From Candidatus Heimdallarchaeota archaeon (GTDB taxonomy: Archaea > Asgardarchaeota > Heimdallarchaeia > Heimdallarchaeales > Heimdallarchaeaceae): DNA of 6,921 bases. The translations under genes were made by a program, and so were the position numbers. The DNA is taken from positions 1 to 6,921 of the forward strand of contig JAGLTP010000588.1 of assembly GCA_023135215.1 (NCBI GenBank). Reading direction: 5' to 3'. Below are positions 4,750-6,921 of the stretch, piece by piece. Below the pieces are notes generated by a model. The model saw only the letters and a list, made by a program, of their open reading frames with translations, did not search any database and had not been told where the DNA came from. Position 1 is the first letter of the stretch, and the number at the start of each line of letters is the position of its first letter.

Positions 4750-6846
4750 TTAACTCTTAGTCTCAAGATATTGGTTTATAATGGGTTGTGGTCGTCCTCG
4801 ACACAAAGCAAGATCTTGAATACAGAAATCTAAACCAAGTGTTTTCAGAGTAACTTTTTCAGGTACACCATCTTCTCTGAATCCAATGTATTTGTAGTAT
4901 CCTTGAATCATCTGTTCTGCAGGTAGTGATACTCCTTTTAACGGTCCCTTCTTTGCTGGAGGATCCCCTAATAGTCGTTTGGGTATTTCATGTCGAATTG
5001 CCCCCTCTCGAGCATTAAACATTTGACGAAGTGTCTGTATTCTCCATCCAATAGACAAAAACTCATCAGGGGAAACTTGCCAACCAAACACACTTTCTAT
5101 GAGCTCAAATAAAGGGTAACTCCCACAGGCTAACGAATATGAACATAAACCAAGTGCGTTAATACTCTGAGTGAATTTTACTGCAAAAGCATGGTTTTCA
5201 GAATTTTTCTCTATTTTTCTGTTTGTCTTAAATTCAAATGCTTTAGTAAAACGTGCTACAGGATGTAGCATCAAAGTATCTATCCCTGCAGCTGTGTGCC
5301 TTCCGGGAGTTGGATCAGATAAATAGGTAGTAATAAACCAGTTAATATATCGGGGATCGTGCATTGGAATCTCTGATCCTGCTGCATTCATTGCAAACGA
5401 TTTTGATTCCTGAATCTTTTGACAAGCTTCCCACGTTCCATCAGCTAGTAAATCTCCAATTCCCTCACGATGTACGATCATTTTGAGCAAAGGAAGAATA
5501 TACTCTGTTTCACCCCATTTTGGTAAAAATCCTTCTGGAAATTTCTCTGATTTGAAATCGTTTTGTGTAAGTAAACCATGTTCTACACATTCTAGCACAA
5601 AACTAAGCGTTACTCCGGTCGATATTGAATCTAAACCTTGACGATTTAAAAATTCATTAATTTCTATCATCAGCATTGGATCATCATTCAAAATATTACT
5701 GCTCCAAGAAGCAAGCGTTTCGTATTCGGGTTTATGAGAATCCTTAATTCCGAGTTCAGGAACTGATATTTTTTTTCCACAACTTAATGGACATCCAAAA
5801 CACCCATAAAGTTCAGTTCTAACTGAAGAAAGTGTATTTCCAACTTTTTTCAACGCAATTTCTTGTGGATAATCAGAAAAACCAATGCCACTGAAGTTTT
5901 TGACAGATGCATCACCTACAGGTACGGAAATAGGGAGAGTAAAGGCAGTACCAAATCGATGCAAATAGTTAGCAACCAGCTCTTCAGCTTTTACTCCTGG
6001 AATTTTCATGACCATCTGCACACTTTTACCAAAACTCATTTTCATTTTTCCCATTAAATTACCAAACTTGGGTACAGTTTTGAGCATTTTTCCAAATATG
6101 TCCTTACTTAACATTTCAGCCATTTTTTCTCGGTACTTTTTTGAAAGAGAAAATGTTGCTTCTTTATCAGCTAAGTTGAGTTTAGTTCTTCCATCTAAGC
6201 ATATGGCTTTTAGTTTCTTCGAACCCATGACTGCACCAAGTCCACTTCGTGCTGCCATTCGACCATGATCACAAACAATCCCAGTAATAAGGGACTTATT
6301 TTCTGCAGCAACTCCAATTGTTGCAACATTCACTCCCTTTCCGTATTTTTCTTTAAGAAGATCTTCTGTTTCAAAAGCATCCTTCCCCCAAATCTCTGCA
6401 GCATCTATTAATTCTGTAGAATCTTTGTTTATGTAAAGATACACAGGTGTTTTTGCTGTTCCTGTTATGAAAATAGCATCATACCCAGCGCGTTTGATTG
6501 CTGGACCAAAATAACCACCTGAATTGCTATCTCCCCATCCCCCACTACAAAAGTCTCCATCGATTGTTACCCCTTTACCTGTTAAAGGACTTTTTCCACA
6601 TACCATCCATCTACCGGTGAAAGGTGCTACTGTTCCAGTGAGTAAACCTGGACAAAGTCCTAAGATGTTTTTAGGACCTAAAGGATCACATCGAGGTTCA
6701 ATTCTAGTATAAATATAATATACTCCCAATCCATATCCACCTAAGTAGTTACGATATATTTCTTCAGAAGGATTTTCTTCATGTATCTTTCCAGTAGTCA
6801 TATCTACCCAAAGTATTTTTCCAGTGTATCCATATGGCTGTGACAT
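4750..6846 (-). CDS. Tungsten-dependent aldehyde:ferredoxin oxidoreductase family protein
   Basis: This 698-residue protein is an AOR-family bis-tungstopterin enzyme; members oxidise aldehydes to acids with ferredoxin, and relatives act on other carbonyl or acyl compounds. The N-terminal domain begins YGYTGKILWVDMTTGKI (5-21), then LGGYGLGVYYIY (35-46), PFTGRWMVCGKSPLTG (75-90), GGYFGPAIKRAGYDAIFITG (110-129) and ARSGLGAVMGSKKLKAI (199-215). The [4Fe-4S] ligands are Cys349, Cys352 and Cys356 (CFGCPLSC), with Cys568 in NALGLCSY as the fourth. PEYETLASW (373-381), EIPMHDPRY (492-500) and DPTPGRHT (511-518) are active-site region motifs; NAREGAIRHEIPKRL (611-625) is the usual C-terminal block. 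It is about 90 residues longer than Pyrococcus AOR (605), part of it a Met/Lys-rich insertion near residues 245-295. No signal peptide, so probably cytoplasmic. The substrate is unassigned. The ATG at 6846 fits the family N terminus; only a weak GGTAT precedes it. The 75 bp upstream show a possible ATATCTTATT box and nothing else clear. Confidence 0.93.
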   Translation of the reverse strand: MSQPYGYTGKILWVDMTTGKIHEENPSEEIYRNYLGGYGLGVYYIYTRIEPRCDPLGPKNILGLCPGLLTGTVAPFTGRWMVCGKSPLTGKGVTIDGDFCSGGWGDSNSGGYFGPAIKRAGYDAIFITGTAKTPVYLYINKDSTELIDAAEIWGKDAFETEDLLKEKYGKGVNVATIGVAAENKSLITGIVCDHGRMAARSGLGAVMGSKKLKAICLDGRTKLNLADKEATFSLSKKYREKMAEMLSKDIFGKMLKTVPKFGNLMGKMKMSFGKSVQMVMKIPGVKAEELVANYLHRFGTAFTLPISVPVGDASVKNFSGIGFSDYPQEIALKKVGNTLSSVRTELYGCFGCPLSCGKKISVPELGIKDSHKPEYETLASWSSNILNDDPMLMIEINEFLNRQGLDSISTGVTLSFVLECVEHGLLTQNDFKSEKFPEGFLPKWGETEYILPLLKMIVHREGIGDLLADGTWEACQKIQESKSFAMNAAGSEIPMHDPRYINWFITTYLSDPTPGRHTAAGIDTLMLHPVARFTKAFEFKTNRKIEKNSENHAFAVKFTQSINALGLCSYSLACGSYPLFELIESVFGWQVSPDEFLSIGWRIQTLRQMFNAREGAIRHEIPKRLLGDPPAKKGPLKGVSLPAEQMIQGYYKYIGFREDGVPEKVTLKTLGLDFCIQDLALCRGRPQPIINQYLETKS

Positions 6847-6921
6847 CAGTATACCATGTGAAAATAAAGAAATAAGATATCGGATGAAACAGTGAAAGCT
6901 GGTTTTAGAGGGAAACCCAAA

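Noticed and set aside
1..6921. CRISPR arrays, insertion sequences, integrases or other mobile elements
   Set aside because: No regularly spaced repeats, transposase motifs or terminal inverted repeats were seen; composition is even across the window.

Overview
The window holds six genes, all on the minus strand and almost all complete. Transcription runs from high to low coordinates, so the order below is also the order of transcription. The DNA is AT-rich and the proteins are rich in Lys, Ile and Glu. Several upstream regions carry TATA-like boxes at archaeal spacing, one of them in front of a probably leaderless gene. A tungstopterin aldehyde:ferredoxin oxidoreductase and corrinoid methyl-transfer genes point to a strict anaerobe. 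My best guess is an uncultured archaeon of the Asgard (Lokiarchaeia-like) or Bathyarchaeia kind. This is inference: no marker gene is present, and a bacterial anaerobe is not fully excluded.

Region 1 (about 6921-3836): a 698-residue AOR-family oxidoreductase, followed 32 bp later by an MBL-fold metallohydrolase of the COG1237 type. This is the family annotated as 7,8-dihydropterin-6-yl-methyl-4-(beta-D-ribofuranosyl)aminobenzene 5'-phosphate synthase. The two may be co-transcribed, although a small dyad lies between them.

Region 2 (3835-2608): a single small-molecule kinase of the APH/choline kinase fold, with a layout strikingly like hygromycin-B 4-O-kinase. It has its own strong TATA box and no Shine-Dalgarno sequence. 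A 233-bp gene-free gap follows.

Region 3 (2607-1): a tight methyl-transfer cluster. It encodes a corrinoid-binding protein, a homocysteine S-methyltransferase, a stand-alone MetH-type reactivation domain, and the first 116 residues of an MttB (trimethylamine methyltransferase) family protein cut by the window edge. Three of the modules of cobalamin-dependent methionine synthase are therefore present as separate polypeptides, and an MttB-type enzyme sits where the methyl-tetrahydrofolate module would be expected. The simplest reading is a route from a methylated amine (MttB substrate) to methyl-corrinoid to homocysteine to methionine, with AdoMet-dependent rescue of oxidised corrinoid. The first three genes have Shine-Dalgarno sequences with 6-nt spacers, and two of these are packed against or inside the end of the preceding gene, which suggests coordinated translation. 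The MttB gene has its own candidate TATA box and a perfect 6-1-6 dyad. A related dyad (10 of 13 bases the same) lies in front of the COG1237 gene, hinting at a shared regulator.
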